Of a DNA stretch of 10,665 nt, positions 1-6,845 are shown in pieces; positions within the stretch are counted from its first letter, which is position 1, and the number at the start of each line of letters is the position of its first letter. The notes under the pieces are model-generated. The model searched no databases. It was not told where the DNA came from and saw only the letters and a program-made list of their open reading frames with translations. A program made the position numbers and the translations under genes. Origin of the DNA: Janthinobacterium sp. (GTDB lineage: Bacteria; Pseudomonadota; Gammaproteobacteria; Burkholderiales; Burkholderiaceae_D); NCBI GenBank assembly GCA_003482555.1, contig DMYQ01000064.1, positions 1 through 10,665 on the forward strand, in the 5' to 3' direction.

Positions 1-714
1 GCGATCGCCAGCGACTCCAGGGAGGCGAATGACATGTCCTCCCGGCTCGCGGCCACCACATCACGGTCGTCCCGGGCCGGTATTGCATTCGCCGAGCGCA
101 CCGCGTTTTCCGAGCGCCTATCCTCCGCTCACGAACATGGTGAAACGATCTCGATCGACATGGCGCAGGATCCCCACAATCTTGCGATGTTCCTGCGATA
201 CGCAGAGCAATACGGCGGAGACAGCGCCGCAGCGTTCGCAATGTTTGACGCTGAACTGGCGCGCCAGGGTCTGCGACCGAATCGCGTGTTTTCCGATGGA
301 ACCGCCTTGCCTGCGTCTTTCAACGATATCCATGAAAAATTCGATCAAACATCGGACGATTCGCGCGTGAATCCCGATATAGATGCAATGGATCGCCAAC
401 ACCACGCCCGTGCCTCGCGCTTCAATACTCCGATGCCTATGCAAACCATCCCATCGGAACCGTCACTCCTCCGCAGCGACATCCAGGCGAAAGGCGAGTC
501 CATACGCGACCAGACAGCCGCCGACAGGTCGGCCTTCGACTCGAGTGCGCAGATCGTGAAGACGCCCGACGGGACGCTGGCCTCGAAGAAATCATTGCTG
601 CTCGAGGCTGGAAAACAGGTGGCCCGCGATGGCGGGGCCACCTTCGACAACACCCTGGATATCGCAAAGGCGATGCAACAAAAACGGCAAAAAAGAAACA
701 GGTCACACAAGTAG
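1..714 (+). CDS. TraG-like conjugative mating-pair protein, C-terminal part (5' truncated by window edge)
   Basis: The frame is open from base 1 to the TAG at 712-714, so the ATG at 34 is probably internal and the real start lies left of the window. The visible 237 residues are hydrophilic, rich in Ser, Ala, Gln and Arg, and have no membrane segment. A stretch around residues 55-90 (NPHNLAMF-type helix, then YAEQYGGDSAAA and ARQGL) and the charged C-terminus resemble the cytoplasmic or periplasmic tail of TraG-type mating-pair stabilisation proteins from integrative conjugative elements. In that family the N-terminal membrane domain takes part in pilus assembly and mating-pair stabilisation. 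The gene meets the next one tail to tail with one base between stops. The TraG assignment is pattern recognition of a poorly conserved tail. A different large element-encoded protein is possible. The neighbouring integrases support a mobile-element origin. Confidence 0.5.
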   Translation, partial: AIASDSREANDMSSRLAATTSRSSRAGIAFAERTAFSERLSSAHEHGETISIDMAQDPHNLAMFLRYAEQYGGDSAAAFAMFDAELARQGLRPNRVFSDGTALPASFNDIHEKFDQTSDDSRVNPDIDAMDRQHHARASRFNTPMPMQTIPSEPSLLRSDIQAKGESIRDQTAADRSAFDSSAQIVKTPDGTLASKKSLLLEAGKQVARDGGATFDNTLDIAKAMQQKRQKRNRSHK

Positions 715-715
715 C

Positions 716-1060
716 TCATAGATCGTGAGGGAAATGGCTCCCATCATACGTATGGTCACCCTGCTCGGGCTCGAAATCTTCGGTGAGCGGGGGACGGCCT
801 TTGTCCCTCCAGTAGTTTTGCATCAGGTCCGCAGGAGTAAGCCCTAGCCCCACGAACATGTCTTCATCGTCAGGAACGGTGCTTCTAACAGAACCATGCA
901 CTGGGTCGCAGATGCCTGCCAAGGCTCCACCAACAATGGTTCCCACCATAGCCCCTATACATGACATCACGATCTTTACCCCTGTATCCTCAAAAAATGT
1001 TGTAAACAAAGCGATGCCAACTCCTATCGCAATGCAAAAAAAAACGATTGCCTTTTTCAT
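716..1060 (-). CDS. Small two-helix membrane protein of the mobile element, function unknown
   Basis: This is a 114-aa protein. Residues 4-22 and 29-50 are hydrophobic and should form two membrane helices. The second has a glycine-zipper pattern (GAMVGTIVGGALAG), typical of helices that pack tightly or oligomerise. The remaining ~63 residues are soluble and acidic, with a proline- and aspartate-rich tail ending HFPHDL. Start choice is firm: GGAGG at 1066-1070 lies five bases before the ATG, and an AT-rich promoter-like stretch precedes it. The gene converges on the TraG-like gene and has its own promoter, so it is probably not part of the conjugation operon. I do not recognise the family. Entry-exclusion proteins and small lipoprotein-like accessory proteins of conjugative elements are possible, but nothing in the sequence proves this. 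Confidence 0.7.
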   Translation of the reverse strand: MKKAIVFFCIAIGVGIALFTTFFEDTGVKIVMSCIGAMVGTIVGGALAGICDPVHGSVRSTVPDDEDMFVGLGLTPADLMQNYWRDKGRPPLTEDFEPEQGDHTYDGSHFPHDL

Positions 1061-1101
1061 TTCCGCCTCCGAAAAAGCACATAAACTTTATCAATTTACT
1101 A

Positions 1102-1129
1102 ATTTTATATCGATGAAAATGAAAATCAA
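1102..1129 (-). promoter_or_regulatory. Putative sigma-70 promoter of the small membrane protein gene
   Basis: Read on the - strand, TTGATT (1124-1129) is followed after 16 bases by TAAAAT (1102-1107), about 40 bases before the ATG at 1060. The whole 1080-1140 stretch is much richer in A and T than its surroundings. The boxes match the consensus 4/6 and 5/6. No transcript evidence is available. Confidence 0.45.
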
Positions 1130-1157
1130 GACTTACTGATTTCGGACTAGAGTCATG

Positions 1158-1390
1158 TCATATTCCCTGCGTATCGCGTTGCACTGCATCAATGTAGTCT
1201 GCATAGGCTTGCATCATCTTTTTGCGCTCATCCAGAAATTGTTCGTGGTCGTAGGCTTCGCCATACTCGTCGTCCGAGCCATGCGCTAATTGCCGATTGA
1301 TGATCTCATGCCGGTTGCCGAGCTTCGCCTTGATGACTCCCTTTGCCAGCGACCGGAAGCCGTGGCCGGAATACCGCCCCATGAGGCGAC
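1158..1390 (-). pseudogene. C-terminal remnant of a P4-type tyrosine recombinase (dead integrase)
   Basis: The last ~75 residues of this frame match the catalytic C-terminus of P4-family phage/island integrases. They show a GHGFRS block (the HxxR box), then INRQLAH (second catalytic His), then EAYDHEQFL with the nucleophile Tyr, and the usual ERKKMMQAYADYID helix before the stop. The N-terminal arm domain, the core-binding domain and the first catalytic Arg are absent. Upstream the frame runs into a transposase fragment, so no complete enzyme can be made. It differs clearly from the intact integrase next door (HGFRS here, HDLRRTAS there), so it is not a duplicate. It probably belonged to an earlier element at the same site. 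The exact junction with the transposase remnant, about 1385-1400, is uncertain. Confidence 0.75.
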
Positions 1391-1399
1391 CCGGTCGGC

Positions 1400-1991
1400 T
1401 TAGTCGAAGGTACCCATTTGCTGCCGACTTCGACGAGCAGCATGGGCCGCGCCGATCGGTTCGACGTCGAGCAAAGTTTGTAGCAAGGCCAGCATATTGC
1501 ATTCGCCGGCTAGGCCGTTGAGCAGGCACATCGAAGCGTACGATACGCGTCTCGATTTCCTCGATATGGTGCATCAGTTCGCCGAGAACGAAGCGATGAC
1601 TCTCCGTCAATTCCCTCTACACTGCAATGAATAACTCTTCCCGACTGGCCTTGAGGGATCTGCTGGCGCAGCCGAGCACTTCATGCGATGACTGTCCGGC
1701 GAGGATGGCCTTGACCCGGGCCGACGGACCGTGCAGGTCGCTGATCACCGTGCCGAGACGAATCCCGCCGTCGGCTAGAAACTTGCAAAGCCGGTTTTTC
1801 GGACGTCAGTTGTCCGACCAGTTTTTCCGCAGGAGCGCGGTCAGGTGCAGTTCGCGCAACAATGGGGGAAACGATTCGCGCAGCAATCCGGCCCGTACCA
1901 GCGTCGCCGCGCCGTATGCGGCTTCCACGCGGCCGGGCAAACTGTGCGCCAACGCATGCTCACAAACCTCGCGCGGGAAGGAATTGGTCAC
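1400..1991 (-). pseudogene. Degenerate IS110-family transposase fragment
   Basis: Translating the - strand gives pieces of an IS110-type (DEDD) transposase, in the right order but spread over several frames. The first piece, LVRAGLLRESFPP with LRELHLTALLRK, precedes a stop at 1806-1808. In the same frame follow NRLCKFLADGGIRLGTV and ISDLHGPSAR, a TAG at 1617-1619, and ESHRFVLGELMHHIEEIE. After a frame change comes LLQTLLDVEPIGAA (1498 to ~1445), corresponding to the LLxTIPGV region before the second domain. Another shift of one base gives MLLVEVG (1443 on). The N-terminal catalytic start and the C-terminal region with the conserved Ser are missing, and I saw no IS ends. Two in-frame stops and at least two frameshifts make it non-functional. 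The last frame stops at 1400-1402, where the integrase remnant begins. Confidence 0.72.
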
Positions 1992-2033
1992 GGACTCAGC
2001 ACACCAGTCACGGAACGTTGAGCGGAAGCGACC

Positions 2034-3302
2034 CTACCTGTGCGTAACTGGTGCCACTTTGGCCCCGGCGATCCAAGCGTCGACCATATCAGCCCAGCTT
2101 TGCAGCATTTCCCTGCGCTGGACGGCGTACTCAGCCTTGTTGTAGACGGCGCGCACGCCGCGCTGCTCGTGCGCCAAGCACTTCTCAATCCAGTCGGTGT
2201 TAAAACCGGCTTCATGCAGCAGCGTCGAGGCTGTCCGGCGCAGATCATGGACACAAAAGTGCGGCAGCTCAAGCCCGTTCTTTTGCGATTTTTCGACCGT
2301 TGAAGTAATCACGCGATTCAGCGTCGCATCGCTCATTGGCTTATCAGTCTCATATCGTCCGGGGAGTAGGTAGGGGCTGCTGCCAGCGCAAGTCTTGAGT
2401 CCCACCAACAGATCGATGGCTTGCTGGCTCAAGTAAACCACATGCGGCCGACGAGCCTTCATACGCTCGGCCGGAATCGTCCAGGTAGCCGCCTCGAAAT
2501 CAACTTCCTTCCAGGTCGCCAGTAATAGTTCGCCCTTACGGCACATTGTCAGCAGTATGAATTTGACTGCCAGTTTGAGCGTGGGAAGCGTACCGGCGGT
2601 ATCGAGACCGGTAAAAAATGTCTTTATCTCGCCCGGCGTCAAAGCTCGCTCCCGCGGCTTAAACGTAGCAATCGCCGAGGCTTTCACACCTTCGGCGGGG
2701 TTGTCGATCTTGAGACCGCGCGACACCGCGTGACGGTAAACTTGCTGGATGATTTCGCGGGTATGCACCGCCGTGGCCGGCGCCCCGCGTTCTTTGATCT
2801 TCTCGCATAGACCGAGCACTTGACTGGACGTGATTTCCTCCAGCTTACGTTTGCCGATCTTGGGCAGTATGTCGCGGTCGAGAATGCTCTTGCGCATCGT
2901 TGCCGTACTGTCAGCCAAGCCGGCATCGCGCAGCCAGATTTCGGCAAAGGTCTGGAAGGTACCTGATTCCCGAAATTCCTTTTTACCGTCAGCTTTGTCC
3001 TGTGCCGGCGATTCGCCGTGGCTGACAGTATTCTTGGCCCGCGCCAGCAGTTCACGCGCATCGGCCAGCGACAGCGGATCGCCGTACTTGATGAGCGATG
3101 GGTCACGCTTGGGCTGGCTGGCTTGGAACTCATCGTACTGCCCCAGGGTAAGCGTTTCACGCCGGCCTGCGAGACGGTAGTCGTAGCGGAAGGTTATGGT
3201 GCCCTTCGGTGTAACCACCGCATACATGCCGTCGCGGTCTGCAACCTTGTAAGCCTTTTCCTGCGGCTTGAGGTTTTTCAGCTTCGTATCGCTCAGTGCC
3301 AT
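2034..3302 (-). CDS. P4-type tyrosine recombinase / site-specific integrase of the guaA-associated island
   Basis: An intact 422-aa integrase of the P4/CP4-57 group, the usual length. The N-terminal ~90 residues are the DUF4102-type arm DNA-binding domain (start ALSDTKLKNLKP, then a YDYRLAGRRETLTLGQY strand pair). A core-binding SAM-like domain spans roughly 110-205, and the catalytic domain follows. All catalytic residues are visible: Arg255 (CRKGELL), Lys282, His352 and Arg355 (HDLRRTAS), His378 (CLAH) and nucleophile Tyr387 (VYNKAEY). A start at 3323 is possible, but the ATG at 3302 has GGAG (3311-3314) eight bases upstream and gives the family's normal N-terminus. The gene start lies about 215 bases from the guaA stop, as expected for an integrase next to its attachment site. 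It should catalyse integration into and excision from the 3' end of guaA. The target is inferred from position. Confidence 0.93.
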   Translation of the reverse strand: MALSDTKLKNLKPQEKAYKVADRDGMYAVVTPKGTITFRYDYRLAGRRETLTLGQYDEFQASQPKRDPSLIKYGDPLSLADARELLARAKNTVSHGESPAQDKADGKKEFRESGTFQTFAEIWLRDAGLADSTATMRKSILDRDILPKIGKRKLEEITSSQVLGLCEKIKERGAPATAVHTREIIQQVYRHAVSRGLKIDNPAEGVKASAIATFKPRERALTPGEIKTFFTGLDTAGTLPTLKLAVKFILLTMCRKGELLLATWKEVDFEAATWTIPAERMKARRPHVVYLSQQAIDLLVGLKTCAGSSPYLLPGRYETDKPMSDATLNRVITSTVEKSQKNGLELPHFCVHDLRRTASTLLHEAGFNTDWIEKCLAHEQRGVRAVYNKAEYAVQRREMLQSWADMVDAWIAGAKVAPVTHR

Positions 3303-3325
3303 CGTCTTTTCTCCATCGCCCATAG

Positions 3326-3353
3326 TTTACCGTCAGAGTATCAAGACGGTAAA
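3326..3353. repeat. Inverted repeat TTTACCGTC / GACGGTAAA in front of the integrase gene
   Basis: Two perfect 9-bp arms (3326-3334 and 3345-3353) are separated by 10 bases, just upstream of the integrase start. A smaller palindrome, ATGGT-tc-ACCAT (3353-3364), and ACTTTT/AAAAGT arms (about 3390-3407) follow. The spacing puts the arm centres 19 bases apart, about two helical turns, which suits a dimeric regulator or paired integrase arm sites. Function is inferred. It could be an operator controlling the integrase, or recombination arm sites. Confidence 0.5.
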
Positions 3354-3445
3354 TGGTTCACCATGCCGCACACCCAAGATTGCACCGTCACTTTTACCGT
3401 GAAAAGTCAAGGGATGTCTAGATTCGACATGGGACGACAAAAAAC

Positions 3446-3474
3446 AAAATGCCCTTAAAAATCAAGGGCATTTT
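3446..3474 (-). terminator. Rho-independent terminator between guaA and the integrase
   Basis: Perfect 11-bp arms AAAATGCCCTT (3446-3456) and AAGGGCATTTT (3464-3474) enclose a 7-base loop. On the - strand the stem is followed by GTTTTTTGTCG, so it should end guaBA transcripts before they reach the integrase promoter region. On the + strand a shorter T tract also follows, so it may work in both directions. If the crossover lies in the 3' end of guaA, this terminator belongs to the island and replaces the native guaA terminator. Confidence 0.75.
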
Positions 3475-3509
3475 TCGAAAAATGGGTCGTTATGAAACGA
3501 TGTGAAACG

Positions 3510-3535
3510 CTATCAAATCATTCCCACTCGATGGT
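3510..3535. other. Probable attachment site (att) at the 3' end of guaA
   Basis: The last guaA codons (ATIEWE then stop, 3518-3535) border the non-core DNA that begins immediately downstream. The intact integrase sits next to this boundary. guaA 3' ends are established integration targets of genomic islands whose integrases lie beside the gene. The coding end is intact, as expected when the element brings a copy of the core that restores the reading frame. The matching repeat at the other end would lie left of the window; I found no copy of this sequence between 1 and 3500. The core boundaries are therefore a guess. Confidence 0.5.
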
Positions 3536-5128
3536 CGCCGGCGGTTTGCCGGAAATATCGTACACCACCCGGTTGATGCCGCGCACTTCGTTGATGATGC
3601 GGTTCGACACCTTGCCCAGCAGGCTGTGTGGCAAATGCGCCCAGTGCGCCGTCATGAAGTCCTGGGTCTGCACGGCGCGCAGCGCCACCACGTATTCATA
3701 GGTGCGGCCATCGCCCATGACACCCACCGACTTGACCGGCAGGAAGACCGCGAAGGCTTGGCTGGTGCCGTCGTACCAGTTTTTCGGTGCCTGCTCGGGA
3801 TCGAGTCCCTCGCCGCCGACGAAGTCGAAGGGTGCGTTGCGCAACTCTTCGATGAAAATCGCGTCGGCGCGCCGCAGCAGGTCGGCAAAGTCTTTCTTGA
3901 CTTCACCGAGGATGCGCACGCCCAGACCCGGGCCCGGGAATGGGTGGCGGTACACCATTTCGTGCGGCAAGCCGAGGGCGACGCCGAGCTTGCGCACTTC
4001 ATCCTTGAACAGTTCGCGCAGCGGTTCGAGCAGCTTCAGGTTCAGCGTTTCCGGCAAGCCCCCCACGTTGTGGTGGCTCTTGATGGTCTGCCCCTTCTTG
4101 CCCTTGCCGGCCGACTCGATCACGTCCGGGTAAATGGTGCCCTGGGCCAGCCATTTGGCTTTCGGCAGCTTGCCGGCCTCGGCCTGGAAGACTTCGACGA
4201 ATTCGCGACCGATGATTTTGCGCTTGGCTTCCGGGTCGGTAACGCCGGCCAGGTGGCCCATGAATTGCTCTTCGGCGTCGACGCGGATGACCTTGACGCC
4301 CAGATTCTTGGCGAACATGTCCATCACCATCTTGCCCTCGTCCAGGCGCAACAGGCCGTGGTCGACGAAGACGCAGGTCAGCTGGTCGCCGATGGCGCGG
4401 TGGATCAGGGCGGCGGCCACGCTGGAATCGACCCCGCCCGAGAGACCCAGGATGACCTCGTCGCTGCCGACCTGGGCGCGGATGTTTTCCACGGCTTCGG
4501 TGATGTAATCGGGCATGTTCCAGTCCGACTTGCAGCCGCAGATCTCATGCACGAAGCGGCCCAGGATGGCCTTGCCCTGCACCGTGTGCGTCACTTCGGG
4601 GTGGAATTGCACGCCATAAAAGCGGCGCTCCTCGTCGGCCATGGCGGCGATCGGGCAACTCGGCGTGTTCCCCATCAGCTTGAAGCCGGGCGGCATCTCG
4701 AGCACCTTGTCGCCGTGGCTCATCCACACTTTGAGCATGCCGTGCCCCTCGTCCGTGACGACGTCGACAATACCCTCGAGCAGCTTGGTGTGGCTGCGGG
4801 CGCGCACTTCGGCGTAACCGAATTCGCGCAGCAAGCCATTTTCCACCTTGCCACCCAGTTGCGCGGCCATCGTCTGCATGCCGTAGCAAATGCCCAGCAC
4901 CGGCACGCCCAGTTCGAACACGGCTTGCGGCGCGTGCGGCGCATCGCCTTCCAGGGTCGAACTGTGGCTGCCCGACAGAATCACGCCGGCGGCGCCGTAG
5001 TTGCGCACGAAGTCGTCGCTGACGTCGTGCGGGAACACTTCGGAGAAGGCGCCGGAGTCGCGCACGCGGCGCGCGATCAACTGGGTGACTTGGGAGCCGA
5101 AATCGAGGATGAGGATTTTAGAATGCAT
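3518..5128 (-). CDS. guaA: GMP synthase (glutamine-hydrolysing)
   Basis: A complete 536-aa GMP synthase, which converts XMP, ATP and glutamine to GMP in the cytoplasm, the last step of guanylate synthesis. The N-terminal class I glutamine amidotransferase domain (about 1-200) has nucleophile Cys81 in GICYGMQ and the His176/Glu178 pair in QFHPE. The ATP-pyrophosphatase domain carries the P-loop SGGVDSS at 230-236. The C-terminal dimerisation domain ends NRVVYDISGKPPATIEWE, the canonical end of the family. Length is slightly above the E. coli enzyme, owing partly to an acidic insert near EGLDPEQAPKNWYDG that I associate with betaproteobacterial versions. The start at 5128 gives the standard N-terminus (SKILILDFGSQ), but no clear Shine-Dalgarno sequence precedes it. 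It is the second gene after guaB (93-nt gap), and its 3' end is the likely island attachment site. Confidence 0.98.
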   Translation of the reverse strand: MHSKILILDFGSQVTQLIARRVRDSGAFSEVFPHDVSDDFVRNYGAAGVILSGSHSSTLEGDAPHAPQAVFELGVPVLGICYGMQTMAAQLGGKVENGLLREFGYAEVRARSHTKLLEGIVDVVTDEGHGMLKVWMSHGDKVLEMPPGFKLMGNTPSCPIAAMADEERRFYGVQFHPEVTHTVQGKAILGRFVHEICGCKSDWNMPDYITEAVENIRAQVGSDEVILGLSGGVDSSVAAALIHRAIGDQLTCVFVDHGLLRLDEGKMVMDMFAKNLGVKVIRVDAEEQFMGHLAGVTDPEAKRKIIGREFVEVFQAEAGKLPKAKWLAQGTIYPDVIESAGKGKKGQTIKSHHNVGGLPETLNLKLLEPLRELFKDEVRKLGVALGLPHEMVYRHPFPGPGLGVRILGEVKKDFADLLRRADAIFIEELRNAPFDFVGGEGLDPEQAPKNWYDGTSQAFAVFLPVKSVGVMGDGRTYEYVVALRAVQTQDFMTAHWAHLPHSLLGKVSNRIINEVRGINRVVYDISGKPPATIEWE

Positions 5129-5156
5129 GGGATGGGCACTTTGTAATGAAAACAGC

Positions 5157-5178
5157 GGGGAATGGATGCTCCATCCCC
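5157..5178 (-). promoter_or_regulatory. Hairpin in the guaA leader (guaB-guaA intergenic region)
   Basis: Read on the - strand, GGGGATGGA and TCCATTCCCC pair around a 3-base loop with one bulged base. The hairpin ends about 28 bases before the guaA ATG. A short T-containing stretch follows (GCTGTTTTCATT), too weak for a confident terminator. It may modulate guaA translation or partial readthrough from guaB. This is inference only. Confidence 0.35.
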
Positions 5179-5192
5179 GCGGAAAGACGCGC

Positions 5193-5209
5193 CCCCGTCG
5201 CGGACGGGG
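5193..5209 (-). promoter_or_regulatory. GC hairpin directly after guaB
   Basis: Perfect 7-bp arms CCCCGTC and GACGGGG enclose a GCG loop, starting about 13 bases after the guaB stop on the - strand. There is no T tract, so it is unlikely to terminate transcription. It may protect the guaB 3' end in a processed message or slow ribosomes or polymerase before guaA. Confidence 0.35.
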
Positions 5210-5221
5210 ACGGCGCGTACA

Positions 5222-6685
5222 CTAGTCGCCGGAGCGGTAGTTCGGCGCTTCCTTGGTGATTTGCACGTCGTGGACATGCGACTCGCGCATGCCGGCCGAG
5301 GTGATTTCGACGAATTCCGCCTTTTCGCGCAATTCGTCGATGGTTGCGCAACCGCAATAACCCATCGATTGACGCACGCCGCCCACCAGTTGATAGATGA
5401 TCGCCAGCACGCTGCCCTTGTAGGCGACGCGCCCTTCTATGCCCTCGGGTACGAACTTGTCGGCCTTCATCGAGGCGTCCTGGAAATAACGGTCGGCCGA
5501 GCCGTCCGTCATCGCGCCCAGGCTACCCATGCCGCGGTAGGATTTGTAGCTGCGGCCCTGGTACAGTATCACTTCGCCGGGCGCCTCTTCGGTGCCGGCG
5601 AACATGCTGCCCATCATGACGGTGGAAGCGCCGGCGGCCAGGGCCTTCGAAATGTCGCCCGAGAAGCGGATGCCGCCGTCGGCGATGCAGGGCACGCCGG
5701 TGCCGGCCAGCGCTTCGGCCACGTTGGAGATGGCGGTGATTTGCGGCACGCCGACGCCGGCCACGATGCGCGTGGTGCAGATCGAGCCGGGGCCGATGCC
5801 GACCTTGACTGCGTCGGCGCCGTATTCGACCAGGGCGCGGGCGGCGGCGGCCGTGGCGATATTGCCGCCGATCACGTCCACATGGGGAAAGCGGGTCTTG
5901 ATCCAGCGCACGCGGTCGAGGATGCCTTGCGAGTGACCGTGGGCGGTGTCGACGACGAGCACGTCAACGCCGGCGGCGACCAGCAATTCGATTCTTTCCT
6001 CATCCTTGGCGCTGACGCCGACGGCCGCGCCAACCAGCAGCTTGCCCTGCATGTCTTTCGAGGCGAACGGATGCTCGGTGGCTTTCTGGATATCCTTGAC
6101 GGTAATCAAGCCGCGCAATTCAAAGGCGTCGTTGACCACCAGCACGCGCTCGAGGCGGTGCTTGTTCATCAGGCGTTTCGCCTCGGCCAGATCGGCGTCT
6201 TCCTTGACGAACACCAGCTTGTCGCGCGGCGTCATCTTGGCGCGCGCCTCGGCGTCCAGGTCTTCTTCAAAGCGCAAGTCGCGGTTGGTGATGATGCCGA
6301 CCACTTCCTTGCCCTGCACCACGGGAAACCCGCTGATGCCGTACTGCACCGTCAAGGCGATCACGTCGCGGATCTTCATTTCCGGCGGGATCGTGATCGG
6401 GTCGCGCAGCACGCCGGCCTCGAAACGCTTGACGCGCGCCACTTCGCGGGCTTGATCCTTCGGCTTCAGGTTTTTATGGATGATGCCGATGCCGCCTTCC
6501 TGCGCCATCGCGATGGCCAGACGGGCTTCCGTCACCGTGTCCATCGCCGCCGACAGCAGGGGAATGTTGAGGGTGATGTTGCGGGTCAGGCGAGTCTTCA
6601 GGGACGTATCGACAGGCAAAACGTTGGAATAAGCGGGGACGAGCAGCACGTCATCGAATGTGAGTGCTTTTTGAAGTAGACGCAT
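5222..6685 (-). CDS. guaB: Inosine-5'-monophosphate dehydrogenase
   Basis: A complete 487-aa IMP dehydrogenase, the normal length, oxidising IMP to XMP with NAD+ in the committed step towards GMP. The (beta/alpha)8 barrel starts with LTFDDVLLVPAYS and is interrupted at about 93-205 by a tandem CBS pair (IRDVIALTVQYGISGFPVV and a second copy near LVVND), the usual allosteric nucleotide-binding module. The catalytic Cys303 lies in the potassium loop GIGPGSICTTR. The phosphate-binding motif ADGGIRFSGDI and the flap YRGMGSLGAM follow, with the EGRV flap arginine near 419. Start choice is supported by AGGAA upstream of the ATG and by the standard RLLQKALTFDD N-terminus. It is the first gene of guaBA, transcribed from a leader with a consensus -10 box. 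Nothing unusual is visible in the enzyme. Confidence 0.98.
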   Translation of the reverse strand: MRLLQKALTFDDVLLVPAYSNVLPVDTSLKTRLTRNITLNIPLLSAAMDTVTEARLAIAMAQEGGIGIIHKNLKPKDQAREVARVKRFEAGVLRDPITIPPEMKIRDVIALTVQYGISGFPVVQGKEVVGIITNRDLRFEEDLDAEARAKMTPRDKLVFVKEDADLAEAKRLMNKHRLERVLVVNDAFELRGLITVKDIQKATEHPFASKDMQGKLLVGAAVGVSAKDEERIELLVAAGVDVLVVDTAHGHSQGILDRVRWIKTRFPHVDVIGGNIATAAAARALVEYGADAVKVGIGPGSICTTRIVAGVGVPQITAISNVAEALAGTGVPCIADGGIRFSGDISKALAAGASTVMMGSMFAGTEEAPGEVILYQGRSYKSYRGMGSLGAMTDGSADRYFQDASMKADKFVPEGIEGRVAYKGSVLAIIYQLVGGVRQSMGYCGCATIDELREKAEFVEITSAGMRESHVHDVQITKEAPNYRSGD

Positions 6686-6711
6686 AGCATTTCCTATTGG
6701 CGCAAAAGTGA

Positions 6712-6717
6712 ATTATA
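6712..6717 (-). promoter_or_regulatory. -10 box of the guaBA promoter
   Basis: On the - strand a perfect TATAAT lies 26 bases before the guaB ATG, giving a leader of roughly 20 bases. No good -35 match is found at 16-18 bases, so the promoter may depend on an activator or on upstream AT-rich DNA. The same ~160-bp gap must also hold the promoter of the divergent DUF4124-like gene, so the two may be coupled by supercoiling. Confidence 0.65.
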
Positions 6718-6845
6718 CAGAAAAGTTCAGCTTTCGTCCGCGCTGATAGGAAAGATCCGGCTAAAATCCCCCCTTCGCCGCGCGGAGATTGACTTCCGCA
6801 TGGAAACATGGCGAAATCCGTACTGATATTCTAGGGGAACAGGCA

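Noticed and set aside
1987..2015. Direct repeat GTCACGGA twice just after the integrase stop, considered as an att half-site
   Set aside because: It is only 8 bases, has no copy at guaA, and lies inside the transposase/integrase junction. Chance cannot be excluded.
1627..2145. 172-aa + strand frame over the transposase remnant
   Set aside because: The opposite strand has recognisable IS110 transposase segments. The + strand product has no family features.
3626..5146. 506-aa open frame on the + strand opposite guaA
   Set aside because: It is the complement frame of a highly conserved gene in GC-rich DNA. The translation is rich in His, Ala, Val and Asp without any recognisable fold, and guaA on the other strand is certain.
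5162..6679. 505-aa open frame on the + strand opposite guaB
   Set aside because: Same cause: codon bias of guaB leaves the antisense frame open. No ribosome-binding site or protein signature was seen.
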